A DNA stretch of 64,000 nucleotides, taken from Protea cynaroides. Lineage: Eukaryota > Streptophyta > Magnoliopsida > Proteales > Proteaceae. The stretch is from the NCBI GenBank assembly GCA_028583415.1, contig CM053265.1, positions 30,497,343-30,561,342 on the forward strand, in the 5' to 3' direction. Each line of letters starts with the position of its first letter. The stretch's first letter is position 1. Below are positions 8,381-19,289 of this stretch, one piece after another. A model generated the notes under the pieces. The model was not told the origin of the DNA. It worked only from the letters and a program-made list of their open reading frames with translations, and did not search any database. The position numbers were made by a program, and so were the translations under genes.

Positions 8381-9622
8381 ATGTCTGGATGTAGGGTGAC
8401 CCGACAGACCCGAAATGCAGTCCCACCACCACCACCCGTGGAGGAGACTAGTCAAGAAAATAACTATGCACCGGGTAATCCAGAACCGGCAAACCCTACA
8501 AATTTGCCACCTCCACCACCAGAGCTAACAACCGTGGTGATGAATCTAGCACAGCAACTGCAGCAGATGCAACACCCACAGGCTCAGATGCAGGTTGCCA
8601 TGGGAATTATGTTTCAAGCCACTCAGGCTGCACCCATGCACACAAGACAAGCCAGTGCAGCACCGATAGGTAACCACCCAGCTCCTCAGACACCTCAGCA
8701 ATCGGCTACATAGATTCCAGTGCAGGTTCCAAAAGCAGCTCAAGGGAATTACCAGTATCCACCCCATATGCTTGGGGCAAACCCCCAAAATCAGCTGGAC
8801 CACTCCCGACTAGTGGAGAGATTTTTGAAGATGAAACCCAAAGAATTCAACGGCAAACCATCTGATCCGTTGTGGCCAGCACACTGGATAGAAGAGATGG
8901 AGAGAAATTTCCTCATGATGACTATCACAGATGAAGAGAAAGTACTATGCGCCACCTTCATGCTCAAGGGCGACGCACATCATTGGTGGAAATCAACGAA
9001 GGCATATCTACTGACCAAGCACGCCCTACTGACATGGGCTATATATAAAGAAGCCTTCATTGAGAAATATTTTCCACGGAGCTTCAGAGATTCGATGGAG
9101 AAGGAGTTCCTGAGTTTTTATCAGGGACAGATGTCAGTGGATGCGTACCAACAGCATTATGAAGAGCTGTTTTTCTTCGCACCACTGAGTATGCAAGAAG
9201 AAGAAACCAAAACCCGTAGGTTTGTCACGGGACTGAGAGGAAACATCAGAGAACATGTTCTGGGCTTAGAAAATAGAATTTATAATGAAGCTGTCCAGAT
9301 TACTCGAGTTATAGAATCGTGCCAGAAGGAGAGTTATTTTACTCAAAACAGAGGCATCAAAAGGTCAGCCAGAAATTCTTACAACGGAGGCAATAACAAG
9401 ACATATAAGCCTTTCCGTCCTCAGAATTTTACTGCTGCAACCAAGACTACTCCAGCAACTCAACCTCAGCCAAAGCCAAATTCTGAAGTCCTGAAGTGTT
9501 TTAACTGCAACCAGCCTGGACATATGGCAAGGGAGTGCCCTAAGCTCAAGAAGCAATTCCATCAGGAACGTGTATATGCTGTTACGTCTGAGGATGCGAC
9601 GCATCACCCGATGTGGTCACAG
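8381..9622 (+). pseudogene. gag: gag of element B (one premature stop)
   Basis: Capsid/nucleocapsid precursor. The start at 8381 (MSGCRVTRQTRN) is chosen because H starts at the homologous place (MAGRRATRQSHN). An N-terminal Pro/Gln-rich region is followed by the retrotransposon gag domain (RFLKMKPKEFNGKPSDP, WIEEMERNF, FMLKGDAHHWW, FIEKYFPRSFRDSMEKEFL, YEELFFFAP) and one intact CCHC knuckle (CFNCNQPGHMAREC, about 9498-9540). There is one stop, TAG at 8711-8713, where the reading would give Gln. Near 9597 a base is missing relative to G and H, so the frame exits before the protease; without that loss gag and pol would be one frame. Confidence 0.93.
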
Positions 9623-9623
9623 G
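9622..9623 (+). other. Exact absence of the gag/protease intron in B
   Basis: B reads GTGGTCACAG followed directly by GTATTGTACC. In H the same flanks (GTGGTTACAG, GTATCGTACC) are separated by a 72-nt intron-like segment, in G by 85 nt and in X by 66 nt. The junction in B is exactly where splicing would join the exons. Confidence 0.85.
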
Positions 9624-12600
9624 TATTGTACCTATAAATGGCGTACCCGCCAGAGTACTCTTCGATTCCGGAGCTACTCATTCATTTATATCTGTGTCAT
9701 TTGGAAAGAAGTCGAAATTACCCATCAAAATATTAGACTACAAATTACTTGTACGGTCACCGATGGGGTTAGAAGTGGAACTAGAGAAAGGTTATGGACC
9801 ATGTCTCGTTCTCATTGGAGAGAAGACTTTAGATGCAACCTTGATACAACTTGAGATGGCAGACTTTGATGTCATCTTGGGAATGGACTGGTTAGCTCGG
9901 CATTCTATAAATCTATTATGCGCCGAAAAGAAGCTAACGTTCAAAGACAAAGATGGAGCAGCATTAAGTTTCTCGGGAACCAAACTTCCCCGGAGACGCA
10001 AGCTCATACTTTCAGCACTAAAGGCTAAGAAGTGCCTTGAGAAGGGGGCAATCGGGTATCTAGTATCCGTGGTCGACCTAACCAAGGAAGCGCCACGAAT
10101 GGAAGATATTGATGTCGTGCGGGACTATCCTGACGTATTTCTGGAGGAACTACCCGGATTACCACCCGATCGAGCCACGGAGTTTGTGATAGACCTTATA
10201 CCCAGAGCCGCACCAGTGTCTAAAGCACCTTATAGAATGGCTCCTACGAAACTGAAGGAATTAAAAGTGCAACTACAAGAAATTCTGGACAAGGGTTATA
10301 TTCGACCCAGTATATCTCCATGGGGGGCACCGGTGTTGTTTGTAAAGAAGAAGGATGGTAGTGTTCGATTATGTATCGACTATCGGGAGTTGAATAAACT
10401 GACAATCAAGAATCGATACCCACTACCTCGGATAGATGACTTGTTCGATCAATTACAAGGAGCGAAAGTATTTTCTAAGATCAATCTTCGATCGGGCTAT
10501 CATCAGTTAAAGATTAAAGAAGGTGATATTCCGAAGACAGCTTTCAGGACTAGATACGGACATTATGAATTTTTGGTTATGTCTTTCGGATTAACTAATG
10601 CACCGGCAACGTTCATGGAACTTATGAACCGAGTTTTCCACGATATGTTGGATACGTTGGTTATATTATTTATTGATGATATATTGGTATATTCCAAGGA
10701 CAAGGAAACCCATATCAAGAACCTAAACGCAGCCCTACAGCATTTAAAGAAAGAGAAGCTATATGCCAAATTTCCCAAGTACGAGTTTTGGCTAAGTGAA
10801 GTTGCCTTTCTAGGCCATGTAGTATCCACTGAAGGAATCAAAGTGGATCCCAGCAAGATCGAGGCTATTGTGAAGTGGGAAGCACCAAAGAGCGTTTCGG
10901 AAATCATAAGTTTTCTGGGTCTAGCTAGTTATTATCGGAGATTCGTAGAAGACTATTCTTGGATTGTCGTACCTCTCACTAGTTTGACTAAGAAAGGTGA
11001 AAAGTTTGTGTGGACCGATAAATGTGAGAAGAGTTTTCAAATGCTGAAGTCCAGATTGATATCCGCCCCGATTTTGACTATTCCTATTCCAGGACAGACG
11101 TTTACCTTATACACTGATGCGTCGGGATTGGGATTGGGATGTGTGCTTATGCAAGGAGAGCAAGTAATTGCTTATGCTTCAAGACAGTTGAAGGTACATG
11201 AGAAAAACTACCCCACTCATGATTTGGAGTTAGCGGCAGTAGTACATGCTGTCAAGATATGGAGACATTACTTATACGGAGAGAAATTCCAGATTAAGTC
11301 AGACCATAAAAGTCTTACTTATCTATTTAATCAGAAGGAGTTGAATATGAGACAAAGAAGATGGCTGGAACTATTGAAAGACTATGATTGTGATATCCAG
11401 TATCATCTGGGAAAAGCGAACGTAGTAGCGGATGCATTAAGCAGAAAAGCAATGATAAAATCTCAAGGAGAAGTTAGCACGACTACAGCAATGTGTACTA
11501 TCGGAATGGTATTCAATCACGGAAACGAGCAGTATGTGATAGATACAATGGATGGATCAGCCAACCAAGGGTTTATTCATCGATTTTCGAATATGTTCGC
11601 GGCATTGAAGATTATACCGGATATAGTGGATGAAGTGAAGACAGCTATCAAAGAAGATCCTTATCTAAGAACAGTACAAGAAGATATTGAGAAAGGTAGG
11701 ACCAACCCTGAGTTCACCTTGGATGACGAGAAGGTACTGAGATACAAAGGAAGAATATGTGTACCTAAAACAGAAAGTGTAGACATTAGACACCGACTGA
11801 TTAAGGCAGCCCACACTACCATCTATTCGATACATCCTGGAAGTACAAAAATGTATCATGATCTAAAGAAACTATATTGGTGGAGGGGAATGAAAGCAGA
11901 TGTAGCTAAGTTCGTGTCTCAATGCCTAAATTGTCAGAAAGTAAAGGCTGAACGACAAAGACCCACATGACTGTTACAGCCATTACCGGAACCAGCATGG
12001 AAATGGGACTGGATCACTATGGACTTCATCACGGGATTACCATTGACTCCTTGAGTAGTTGACGCAGTTTGGGTGATTGTGGACCGTCTGACTAAAATAA
12101 CTCACTTCATACTTATACGACCTCAGTATACACTGGAAAGGTTAGCGAAGCTGTATGTGGATAATATTGTTCGATTACATGGTGTTCCAGAAAGCATTGT
12201 GTCGGATAGAGATCCACGATTTACTTCCAAGTTTTGGGAAGGATTGCAAAAGGCTATGGGTACAACGTTGAAGTTCAGTACTACATTCTACCCACAGACA
12301 GACGGACAGTCAGAGTGTACAATTCAGATTCTAGAAGATATGCTACGAGCATGTGTAATTGATTTCAAGGATCATGGGATGAAAGGTTACCACTGATCGA
12401 GTTCGCTTATAACAATAGCTATCAGGCTACTATACAGATGTCACCTTATGAGGCACTGTATGGCAGAAAGTGTCGAACTCCTTTGTTTTGGAACGAAGTT
12501 GGAGAACGTAGTATTGTTGGATTGGAATTTGTTGAAGAGACTTTCCGAGTGGTCGACATTATCAAGGAAAGAGTGAGAACGGCTCAGAACCGTCAGAAGC

Positions 12601-13080
12601 AATATGCAGATACTCGACGCAGAGATCTGGAGTTCACCGTAAGTGATAAAGTATTTTTGAAGGTATCGCCTATGCGAGGATTGAAGAGGTTCGGACAGAA
12701 AGGGAAACTAAGTCCAAGATATGTCGGGCCATATGAAATTTTAGCTAAGCATGGAAAAGTGGCTTATCAGTTAGCACTACCACCATCTATGTCAAGTGTA
12801 CATGACGTATTTCACATTTTCCTATTGAAGAAGTATGTCAAAGACCCAACGCATGTTTTGATAGTGGATTTATCAGAAATGACTGATGATTTGACATTTA
12901 AAGTAACACCAATAGAAATCACTAGTCGAAAAGTTCAACGTCTACGCAACAGAGAAATCTACTATGTTAAGGTCACATGGAAAAGTAGAGACATGGAAGA
13001 AATTACATGGGAAGAAGAAAATGCTATGCGGAAGCAATACCCTCACTTGTTTGATTTAGAAGGTACGTACAATTTTGAGG
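9623..13080 (+). pseudogene. pol: pol of element B (PR-RT-RNase H-IN-chromodomain tail)
   Basis: Polyprotein with protease (FDSGATHSF at 9661-9687; DVILGMDWL near 9870), RT (VKKKDGSVRLCIDYRELNKL near 10340; YGHYEFLVMSFGLTNAPATF; FIDD at 10669-10680), RNase H (TLYTDASGLGLGC near 11104), IN zinc region (WWRGMKADVAKFVSQCLNCQ near 11878), IN core (ESIVSDRDPRFTSKFWEG, TDGQSE) and a C-terminal chromodomain-like part (EEITWEEENAMRKQYPHLF near 12995), typical of Tekay/Del chromoviruses. Defects: TGA at 11968, TGA at 12052 (from CGA), a 1-base loss near 12370, and Asn at the RT motif A catalytic Asp (codon 10483-10485, FSKINL). It cannot be active in this copy. Confidence 0.95.
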
Positions 13081-13093
13081 ACAAAATTTTTAT

Positions 13094-13107
13094 AAGTTGG
13101 GGGGAGT
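13094..13107 (+). other. Polypurine tract of element B
   Basis: AAGTTGGGGGGAGT immediately upstream of the 3' LTR; primer for plus-strand DNA synthesis. The same tract is seen on the minus strand next to the D 3' LTR (35500-35513). Confidence 0.8.
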
Positions 13108-13624
13108 TGTAAGACCCGTGTCAATCTAACCCGGTCTTACCACCATGAACCAGGTTTACCCATCATGGTCGAGTCAAATGGACCAAGGGCGTGAAGAAGA
13201 TCGAGATCCCAGGTATCAAATCGACCCAAAAACACTTAAAATAGGGGAAGGGTCGCATACCCAACTAAGCAGGGTCGGACCCCCCAAAGCAGAAAGTCAG
13301 ACCCTCAGTTTTGAAGGGAGGGTCGGACATCTTAGAACCCTAGGGTCGACGGGATCATCGACCCTCCATCGACCCTCAGTTGCCGTAAGAAAATAAAATT
13401 AGGAAATTTCCTAATTTTTGATTGGGATTCTTTCCTAATCTCAAAGGGACTTATTTTAAGATATTCCTACTCTATTTAAAGGACGTCCCTAAGCCACTTT
13501 CACTCCTTTCACAACCCTAATTGAATTGAGAGAAAGAGAGGAGAAGGAAAAGAGGAAGAAGAAAGGCAAGGAAGATAACTTAGCAAAAAGGAGAAGAATT
13601 TTAGAGAAAAAGTAATCTTCTCAG

Positions 13625-14990
13625 GTATGGATACTAATTCCATGAGTTTCTACAGACCTTAGGTTAGTTATTACTGAGAGTGTGATCTCGGAAAAACCCA
13701 AACCATCAATATATGGTTAGGTTTCCATGGAAAACCATAGAAGAATGCATGAAAGCTATCTATGTGGGTTATACATAGTTTCAGACCATGGAATGCATGT
13801 AGAATGGAATGTAGGAGCAAACCATAGGATTCCAAACATGAAGAATGGATTAAAATAGGGAATTGGACCAAAGTGCACAGAGGGTCGCACCGAGGGTCGA
13901 TGACCATCCGACCCTAGGTGTTCCTGACCATCGACCCTCAGTGTTCGGAAAGTTCAGAATCTGGGGAGGGTCGCACCCAGGGTCGATCAGGACTCTGACC
14001 CTACCTCCGACCCTCAGTTAACAGAATGGTTTTTAAATCTGGAATTAATTCTAATTAAATTATATCGACTTTGTTAGGTCTTCTAGCAATATAATAACAT
14101 TGTAAAGGTGATTCTAAAGCTTGGAAAAGTATCTATTAGCAAGCTAAGGTGAGGGACCAAAACTCCAAAATAAATTGGTTAATAACAAAAACTGTTTTCT
14201 ATTTCTTGAGTCCTATGCCATGCTTGATTCTATGCGAATATGTTTGTAATGTGCATACAGCATGCCATCTAATATTGCTATTACTTGTTCACGCATATTT
14301 ACTTTATTGTTTATAACATGATGATGATGATGATGATGATAGGAATAGGCATGTGCTTGTATGTGTGTGGTTGATGTACTTGATGCGAGCGAGTATCAGG
14401 GGAGGTGTGATGAGAACGTCAATAAACGTTAACCTTTGGTGGGTCTCAGCACTTTAGCTCTATCTCTAACTCAAGTCTTGTACATTAGCATCGTCGTATC
14501 GCCATTACTTTAGCAGAACTATTATGTCATAGAGTATCAGGGGAGGTGGTCTCGGTCCTTGTACTCTACCGGGGGGCCTTAGCTCTATCTCTGTGGGCAT
14601 TCTGAGGGATGCTGGGGTGAGGCCTTGGATACACTTTTTGGCATTAGGATTGGTTAGTTGCGAGCCCAGTTTGCAGCCCTCGCTAACAGGGGCTTACGTG
14701 TTGGTATGGCACTATATAGCAATAAACGTAACCTTTGTTATATAATGTTCATGATTGGGTGCATGTGAGTTGATGATAAACGTGATCTTCGGGTAACGTC
14801 ACACACTCGTGTATAGAGGCGGGGTCAATAAATGCGACCTTTGGCTACCTAAACCTTTCTATTGCATACTGCAAACTTATATACCAGACCAAAGATATAA
14901 ATTGATTTGCATGCATATGTATTGTTGCATTGTTTTGACTACTCACTGAGCCGTGATGTGTGCTCACCCCTCGACGTCGAATATTTTTAG
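13625..14990 (+). other. Putative leader intron in B LTR (shown in the 3' copy)
   Basis: Donor CTCAG|GTATGG and acceptor ATATTTTTAG|TT. The upstream exon is purine-rich and has no ATG. Equivalent donor/acceptor pairs are at 56395-57715 (H), 48360-49703 (G, CCG|GTAAGT) and 45973-47330 (I, TTAAG|GTAAGA). C has CTTAAG|GTATGA and D CTCAG|GTATGG on their strand. Inferred from consistent splice signals in copies too diverged for the rest to have stayed fixed. Confidence 0.5.
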
Positions 14991-14992
14991 TT

Positions 14993-15124
14993 GATGATGT
15001 AGGTTATACCATTGAAGGCTATGTGAATGCGTCTGCGTACGGGAACGTGGCAGCGATAGAAGGTGAAGCTGAAATGGATACACACGACTCCTCTTGCGAG
15101 TGCAACTCGTGTGTATTTGATTAG
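14993..15124 (+). CDS. Conserved LTR coding exon, B 3' copy
   Basis: 43 codons ending THDSSCECNSCVFD then TAG, in the same frame as the 5' copy with a few substitutions. See 5371-5502 for description. Confidence 0.55.
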   Translation, partial: DDVGYTIEGYVNASAYGNVAAIEGEAEMDTHDSSCECNSCVFD

Positions 15125-15413
15125 ATATTTATTAGGTTTCTTTATTGGATTTATTAAGACATGTATTTGGTGCTTAAATATTTATGTCTCAGTTGGAAAC
15201 AGAATAATTTGCTATTAAATTATTAATATCATTTTAGTTTCTCAGCTCATGTTATTATAAGACTTCCGCTATTGTGTATTTACTCTGATTATGATTACGG
15301 ATGTGTGTAAGTTTAGATAACGCGGGGATAACCTATTTGAGATCCTGGTTGAACCGTTGATTTATTAGCGGTTCATCACATCATTCTGAATAGTGCAGAA
15401 TTGGGGTGTGACA

Positions 15414-15418
15414 CCTAA
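15414..15418 (+). repeat. Target site duplication of element B, right copy
   Basis: CCTAA, identical to 3472-3476. The element A LTR resumes directly after it (GCCTCTTTCACTCC). Confidence 0.93.
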
Positions 15419-15799
15419 GCCTCTTTCACTCCTTTTAGAACCCTAATTGAAAGTGAGAGAAAGAGTAGAGATGGAAGTGAATAAGAGAAGGAAAACTTGA
15501 AGAAAAGGCCAAGGAAGAAGAATAAGCTCAAAGAAATCTTTGAAACTCAAACTACAGAAGGTATGAACCTCAATCCCTATCTGAATTCAAAGCTTAGAAT
15601 AGATTATGATGAAGTTAGGTTAGGAGAAACCCTAATACCATCCATCCATGGATGAATTCCAAAGGAAATCATGAAAAACTATGAAAAGTGAGTAACTTGG
15701 AGTTTTTAGCCATTGAACAATCATAGAATAGACTATAAAAGTAACCAAAGGACCCAAACATGAAAGAATAGACTGTAGAATGGAAAAGTCGACTCAAAC

Positions 15800-15990
15800 C
15801 ACGTGCGGTCGCACGTAGGGTCGATTGGGAATCGATCCTACCAGACTACAGGATGGACCCCAGCTTTTGGGAAGTCCAGGGAAGCTGTGGTCGCACCTAG
15901 GTTCGATGGAACATCCGACCCTAGCATCGACCCTACACCCTGGGGTCGCAGAAACCTGTGACCCTATCTACGACCCATCCTGCGACCCTA
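15800..15990 (+). repeat. GGTCG motif array in A LTR leader
   Basis: Copies of GGTCGCACGTAGGGTCGA, GGTCGCACC, CATCGACCC and CTGCGACCC types, downstream of the leader donor site, at the position of the second array in B and H. Confidence 0.7.
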
Positions 15991-16358
15991 GCTTAACAGC
16001 ACGCCTAAAATTGTCAAAATGAATTCTAACTCAAATCTATCGACTTGTTAGGTTTTCCTATTGATATAAAAGTGATTCTTAAAGCTTGAAAGTGGATCTA
16101 CACTCAAGCAAAGGCGAGGGAATAAGACCTAAACTAATTGGCTAATAATAAACTGTGTTTATTTCTTGAGTCCAATGCCATGACTGATTCTATGCGTGTA
16201 TGCTTGTAATGTGTATTCAACATGTCATCAAATATTTTTATTATTACTGTTCATGAATATTTAATTTCATTGTTTATAACATGATGATGATGATGATGAT
16301 GATAGGAATAGGCATGTGAATGTTTGTGTTTGGCTGGTGTACAAGGTGCGGGTAGGGG

Positions 16359-16865
16359 ATGGTATCAACCGGTACTTCAATGTCATTTTCATTGGGGTAT
16401 ATTGTGCCATAGTTCTACTCAAGTCATGTCCACTAAGCAAATGTTGGCGTACTTGATGAGGATAGGGGATGGTATCAACCGGCACTTCAATGTCGTTTTC
16501 ATTGGGTATATTGTGCCATAGCTCTATACAAGTCTTGTCCACTAACATCGTCGTATCCCCATTACCTTAGCAGAGCTATTACGTCATAGGGCATCAGGGG
16601 AGGTGGTCTCGGACCGTGTAGTCTTCGACTATGTTGGGGGGCCTTAGCTCTATCTCTATGGACATATTGAGGGATGCAGGGGTGAGGCCTTGGATACATT
16701 GTTTGACATTAGGATTGGTTAGTTGCGAGCCCAGTTTGCAAGCCCTCGCCAATAAGGGCTTACGTGTTGGCATGGTATCAACCGGTACTTCAATGACATT
16801 TTCATTGGGGTATATTGTGCCATAGTGGGTGCATGTGGGGTCGACAGTGCCGTTTTCATTGGGCA
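16359..16865 (+). repeat. Copy-specific cassette repeated in A LTR
   Basis: GGTATCAACCGGTACTTCAA followed by TGTCATTTTCATTGGG occurs at about 16360, 16470 and 16773, with a half copy near 16845. The copies sit at the slots where B and H have AATAAACGT cassettes and are far more alike than the LTR sequence between them. Confidence 0.8.
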
Positions 16866-17045
16866 GCTTCAGACACTCATGTATAGAGGTATGGCGGCCT
16901 CTAAACCTTTCTATAGCACATTTAAACTATTAGCCAGACCACAGTTATGAATTGAATGCATGCATATGTTTGTTGCATTGTTTTGTTTACTCTCTGAGCT
17001 CCAGTTGAAGAGCTGACCCTCGTGCGCATAAATCTTTTAGTTTAT

Positions 17046-17126
17046 GATGTTGCAGGTATTACGGTTGAAGATTATGTCAACACGCCAACATATGAACATG
17101 TGGCAGCTATGATGAGCAAGCTATAG
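17046..17126 (+). pseudogene. LTR coding exon, A copy (truncated)
   Basis: Reads DVAGITVEDYVNTPTYEHVAAM and then stops at TAG 17124-17126; the Cys-rich tail is lost. The N-terminal half matches the B, C and I copies. Confidence 0.5.
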
Positions 17127-17442
17127 AGGGCTATTATGATTAGTTAAGTGAGCGTTTCACTGTGGATACGCTTAGAGTTTAATTTCCGTATATACATATT
17201 TGTAATATGTATTAAATTATGTTTTTGTTTCTTGGAGATAAATGGAATATTAATTATTTATCATGACTAGACCTCAGTTCATTATCTGTAAAACTTCTGC
17301 TATTTAGCTTACTATCTCTGATTAATGTGGAATGTGTTTTGGTTTTACATGGTGGGATAGCTTATACAAAATCTTGGTTGAACCGTTGGTTTATTAACGG
17401 TTCATCACACCTTTTTGGTTGGTACAGAATTGTGGTGTGACA

Positions 17443-19169
17443 GCTAAAGTGTACGGATCATACACCACCAATACTTCCCTTGATGCCCTACCCATACCAA
17501 CATGTAAATCCCTACTTGCGAGGGCTTTCAAACTAGGCTCACAACTAATCAATCCTAATACCATCCAATGTATCCAAGGCATCACCCTAGCATCCCACAA
17601 TACATCCAGAGATAGAGCTAAGGCCCCCTGGCAAAGTCAGAGACTACACGGTCCTAGATCACTTCCCCTAATGCCCTACGACGTAATATTTATGCTAAGG
17701 TAATGGCTGATACTACGATATCTGTGGGCATGACTTGAGTAGAGATAGAGCTAGAGTTTGGTGACTAGACTAGAGACCACAGTGCCACATCCTCCCCCTC
17801 ATGCTCCACTCCCATCTAACACACTAACCACACATACAATCACTTTCCTATTCCTAGCATCATCATCATCATGTTGTAAATAGACAGAAATAAATATGCA
17901 TGAGAAAAACTAACAATAATATTGGATGACATGTGAGATGCACATTACAAGCATAAAAGTATAGAATCATTCATTTCATTGGACAAATAAAACAAAAATA
18001 GTTTGTTATTATCCAATTAGTTTAGGTCTTGTTCCCTCACCTTTGATTGATGTTTGTTCCTCTTCCAAGCTTTGGAAGTCACTTTGAATATATTAGAAAC
18101 CTAAACAATTATTATATTTAAGTTAGGGATTAATTTCCTTAAGTTACAATAGTTAAAAACCTTGTTTGGTCTTAAAATATACTTGCTGAAACTGTATGGT
18201 GGTAGGTGTGACCTGTGGTCTCAGTATATGTGACCACACACTGTGTGGTCAACCCCTGTGGTCTCATATCATGGGACCACAGCATGCGACCATACAATTC
18301 TGAAAAACTTTCCGAATAGCTATGGTCGACTATCTAGTCACCTTGTGGTCGACCATAGCTGTGACCATACGAAGTTTGGTTGATTTTTACTTCCCATACA
18401 AGTTCCTCCTCTTGGTTTATCAATGGGATTCAACCTAAGATCATTCTATGGCCTCTAATCACAGTTTATCCTTATCAATTATCCCTAACCTATTCTCTTA
18501 TGATTTTTCTTAAAAATTACATAACCAAAATCATTACAAAAGATTCAACACATCAACTTGATGAAAAGGAACCTATCCTATCTGATCTAGCTTTACAAAG
18601 ATAGGTTTATACCATAAGGTTCCTATAAAGAGATAGAATTTTTCTCTGCAAAACCTTTTTCTAAGCTTTCCTCTCTTTATCTTCTTCTCCTTCTCTTCCT
18701 CTCTCTTTCTCTCTTAGGTTTAGAGTTTCAATTTGTGTTCTAAAAGAGTGAGAGAGGCTAAGGGACATCCTTTATATAGAGAAAAACCTCCAAATAGAGT
18801 CCCACTTTAATTAGTAAAGAAAGCCCTTAATATTAGAAAATTTTCCAAATCATGGACTCAATCTTAGCATTGTGTGATCGCACGTGTGGTCACAGAATCC
18901 GTCGACCACACGTCCCAAATACACGACCACACGTTGTGTGGTCTCATGTGTGTGGTCTCATGTGTGTGGTATTATGGTTGACCATATATATCGACCACAC
19001 ATTTGACCACACAAACCAAATTTATTGCTTTCACTATTTTGACTGGTTTGTTCACCTGGTTTTGTGGTTTCTTCATACGGTTGGTTCACTTGAGCAGATT
19101 ATGATGTAAAGACCGATCATGACACGAGAACGTAAGTATAGATCGGGTTCATAGTATGCGGGTCTTACA
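17443..19169 (-). repeat. 3' LTR of element C (partial)
   Basis: Reads on the minus strand from TGTAAGACCCGCATAC at 19169. It has GTGGTCG/CGACCACA arrays in U3 (about 18850-19010) and in the leader (about 18190-18370), a TATA-like CTATATAAAGG near 18773, a GTATAAACC donor relic near 18612, and the conserved intronic block with its hairpin near 17515. Confidence 0.88.
18190..19010 (-). repeat. GTGGTCG/CGACCACA motif arrays of element C
   Basis: Two clusters, 18190-18370 and 18850-19010, with words such as TGTGGTCGACC, GCGACCACA, GTGTGGTCTCA and CGACCACAC. Element I has the same word family (45600-45720, 46210-46310). The words differ from those of B, H, E, G and X but keep the GGTC/GACC core. 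Confidence 0.7.
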
Positions 19170-19289
19170 ACTCCACTACCCTTAAAAGAAATTTCTTCCT
19201 CGAAATTTACACGCTTGGATTTTAGAATTCCCTCACCCTCAAAAGAAATTTCTTCCTCGAAATTTAAATGGTCTTAGGAGTCGAATAGG

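Larger units (their letters stand above)
3477..15413 (+). mobile_element. Element B: full-length Ty3/gypsy chromovirus with antisense gene
   Basis: An 11,937-bp element with two LTRs (2313 and 2306 bp, about 96% identical over the first 290 bases compared by eye), a matching TSD, PBS, antisense gene, gag and pol with chromodomain-like tail. It sits inside the 3' LTR of element A. gag has one stop, pol has two stops, one frameshift and an Asn in place of the RT motif A Asp, and the antisense gene has a 2-base deletion. The gag/protease intron found in X, G and H is exactly absent here. Confidence 0.96.
13108..15413 (+). repeat. 3' LTR of element B
   Basis: The same layout as the 5' LTR, including motif arrays at 13245-13380 and 13880-14015, the ATG tract, the AATAAACGT cassettes and the coding exon at 14993-15124. 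The donor-like site TTCTCAG|GTATGG at 13624/13625 is intact here, whereas the 5' LTR has TTCTCAAGTATGG. It is followed by the CCTAA duplication. Confidence 0.96.
15419..17442 (+). repeat. 3' LTR of element A, second segment
   Basis: Continues the LTR cut at 3476 and ends GTGGTGTGACA at 17442. It contains a donor-like AGAAG|GTATGA near 15560, a GGTCGA-type array (15800-15990), the ATG tract (about 16280), three full and one partial copy of a copy-specific cassette (16359-16865), the conserved hairpin (16740-16760) and a decayed coding exon (17046-17126). The base after it should start A's target duplication (GCTAA, 17443-17447); the left partner lies outside the window. Confidence 0.9.

Noticed and set aside
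9792..10085. Minus-strand open frames opposite pol (also 10563-10907, 51738-52124, 53517-53759)
   Set aside because: Shadows of the conserved pol frame; codon bias and conservation follow the plus strand.
16267..16548. Repeated peptide in minus- and plus-strand frames at 16267-16548
   Set aside because: Produced by the repeated cassette of the A LTR; not a protein repeat.
18380..18604. Plus-strand open frame in the C LTR (and 26037-26261)
   Set aside because: Parallel copies in the two LTRs of C on the non-transcribed strand, not found in I, which shares the LTR type.
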